From NCBI GenBank assembly GCA_050014415.1, contig JBEKDJ010000236.1, positions 1 through 7,420 of the forward strand: DNA of 7,420 nucleotides. The letters run 5' to 3'. Source of the stretch: JBEKDJ01 sp050014415 (GTDB lineage Bacteria; Desulfobacterota; BSN033; UBA1163). The stretch's first letter is position 1, and the number at the start of each line of letters is the position of its first letter. The notes beneath the pieces are model-generated. The model did no database searches. It was not told the DNA's origin and saw only the letters and a program-made list of their open reading frames with translations. This document shows, piece after piece, positions 7,052 through 7,420 of this stretch. Position numbers and translations under genes: made by a program.

Positions 7052-7123
7052 GTCATTCCTGCGAAAGCAGGAATCCAATATCCTCTTTTATGGGTTCTGG
7101 ATTCCCGTTTTCACGGGAATGAC
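7052..7123. repeat. 72-bp palindromic intergenic repeat (double-hairpin, REP/MITE-like)
   Basis: The element opens with GTCATTCC and closes with its inverse GGAATGAC. Each arm is itself a hairpin: ATTCCTGC-GAAA-GCAGGAAT (7055-7074) and ATTCCCGT-TTTC-ACGGGAAT (7101-7120). The arms are imperfect inverted copies of one another, continuing into AATCCA and TGGATT. Closely similar GTCATTCC-type repeats are widespread between genes in Deltaproteobacteria and other phyla. It lies 34 bases after the selA stop, where it may protect the 3' end of the operon transcript. No T-run follows, so it is not a classical terminator. Confidence 0.85.
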
Positions 7124-7182
7124 GAAATCTTATCCTCTCAATAAATGTTAGAAGGACATCCTCAGATTCATGCACGCAAGAA

Positions 7183-7188
7183 TATAAT
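7183..7188 (+). promoter_or_regulatory. TATAAT box, possible promoter for the rluD-like gene
   Basis: A perfect TATAAT lies about 80 bases upstream of the probable start of the following gene. No convincing -35 box is found at 16-18 bases spacing, so this is a weak call. Confidence 0.25.
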
Positions 7189-7268
7189 GGAAAAAACGTT
7201 ATGCTCTATGTCCGTCCGCTATACAAGTACTTTGGCAGGTGGGCACTTTGCGCTATGTAGTCCCAGCA

Positions 7269-7420
7269 ATGCAAATGAGATCTGACTCCATCGAAAAGAA
7301 GGAAAAAGGAAAACCATTTTCAATCTTGGTAAAAGCAAAGGAGCATGGACGACGTTTCGACCAATTCCTCTCGGAAGCCGACCTTGATCTTTCCCGCTCT
7401 CAGGCCAAGAAACTGATAGA
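7269..7420 (+). CDS. RluA/RluD-family 23S rRNA pseudouridine synthase, N-terminal part
   Basis: Only about 50 residues are inside the window. They include RFDQFLSEADLDLSRSQAKKLI, the classic start of the S4 RNA-binding domain of RluD-like enzymes, which isomerise uridines in large-subunit rRNA. The catalytic domain lies beyond the window, so the exact member (RluD, RluC or other) cannot be decided. The start is uncertain. ATGs at 7269 and 7275 are in frame, and neither has a good ribosome site. A TTG at about 7326 follows a purine-rich stretch and would give the usual short leader. The gene is separated from selA by 251 bases and a repeat, so it is probably its own transcription unit. Confidence 0.75.
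   Translation, partial: MQMRSDSIEKKEKGKPFSILVKAKEHGRRFDQFLSEADLDLSRSQAKKLI

Noticed and set aside
7055..7120. The two hairpins after selA as a factor-independent terminator
   Set aside because: Neither hairpin is followed by a T-run. The symmetric double-hairpin layout fits a dispersed palindromic repeat instead.

Overview
The window looks like a chromosomal segment of a Gram-negative, anaerobic-type bacterium, most likely one of the former Deltaproteobacteria (Desulfobacterota or a neighbouring lineage). This rests on the protein families present, moderate GC, a selenocysteine (Sec) pathway, and a short palindromic repeat of a kind common in such genomes. The taxonomic call is inference.

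Layout. Positions 1-113 are AT-rich and hold no gene I can identify. Positions 114-1734 hold a decayed insertion sequence: a 5'-truncated DUF4338 (DruA-like) accessory gene, overlapped by an IS4-type DDE transposase that carries an in-frame TGA nonsense codon. Positions 1735-2086 hold no recognisable gene. A small cupin gene (2087-2423, minus strand) follows, with a one-base frameshift in a run of eight G. A divergent intergenic region (2424-2698) carries a candidate promoter for each side. Next comes a plus-strand operon, 2699-7017. After it lie a 72-bp palindromic repeat (7052-7123) and the first part of an RluD-type pseudouridine synthase gene that runs off the window.

The main result is the first gene of the operon. 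A phosphoesterase-like exported protein begins at 2699, not at the internal ATG at 3005. It reads through an in-frame TGA at 2855-2857 within a Cys-Pro-Thr-Sec motif. Beginning 15 bases after the TGA is a perfect 7-bp stem (2872-2891) capped by the loop GGUCUG. This strongly resembles the SelB-binding loop (AGGUCU) of the E. coli fdhF SECIS element. The same operon encodes selA, the enzyme that makes Sec-tRNA(Sec), separated from the selenoprotein gene by one B12-binding-type radical SAM gene. The substrate, the radical SAM enzyme and the Sec synthase are therefore probably co-transcribed: tail-to-head spacing is 4 bases, then a 35-base overlap. The function of the selenoprotein and its link to the radical SAM enzyme are unknown.
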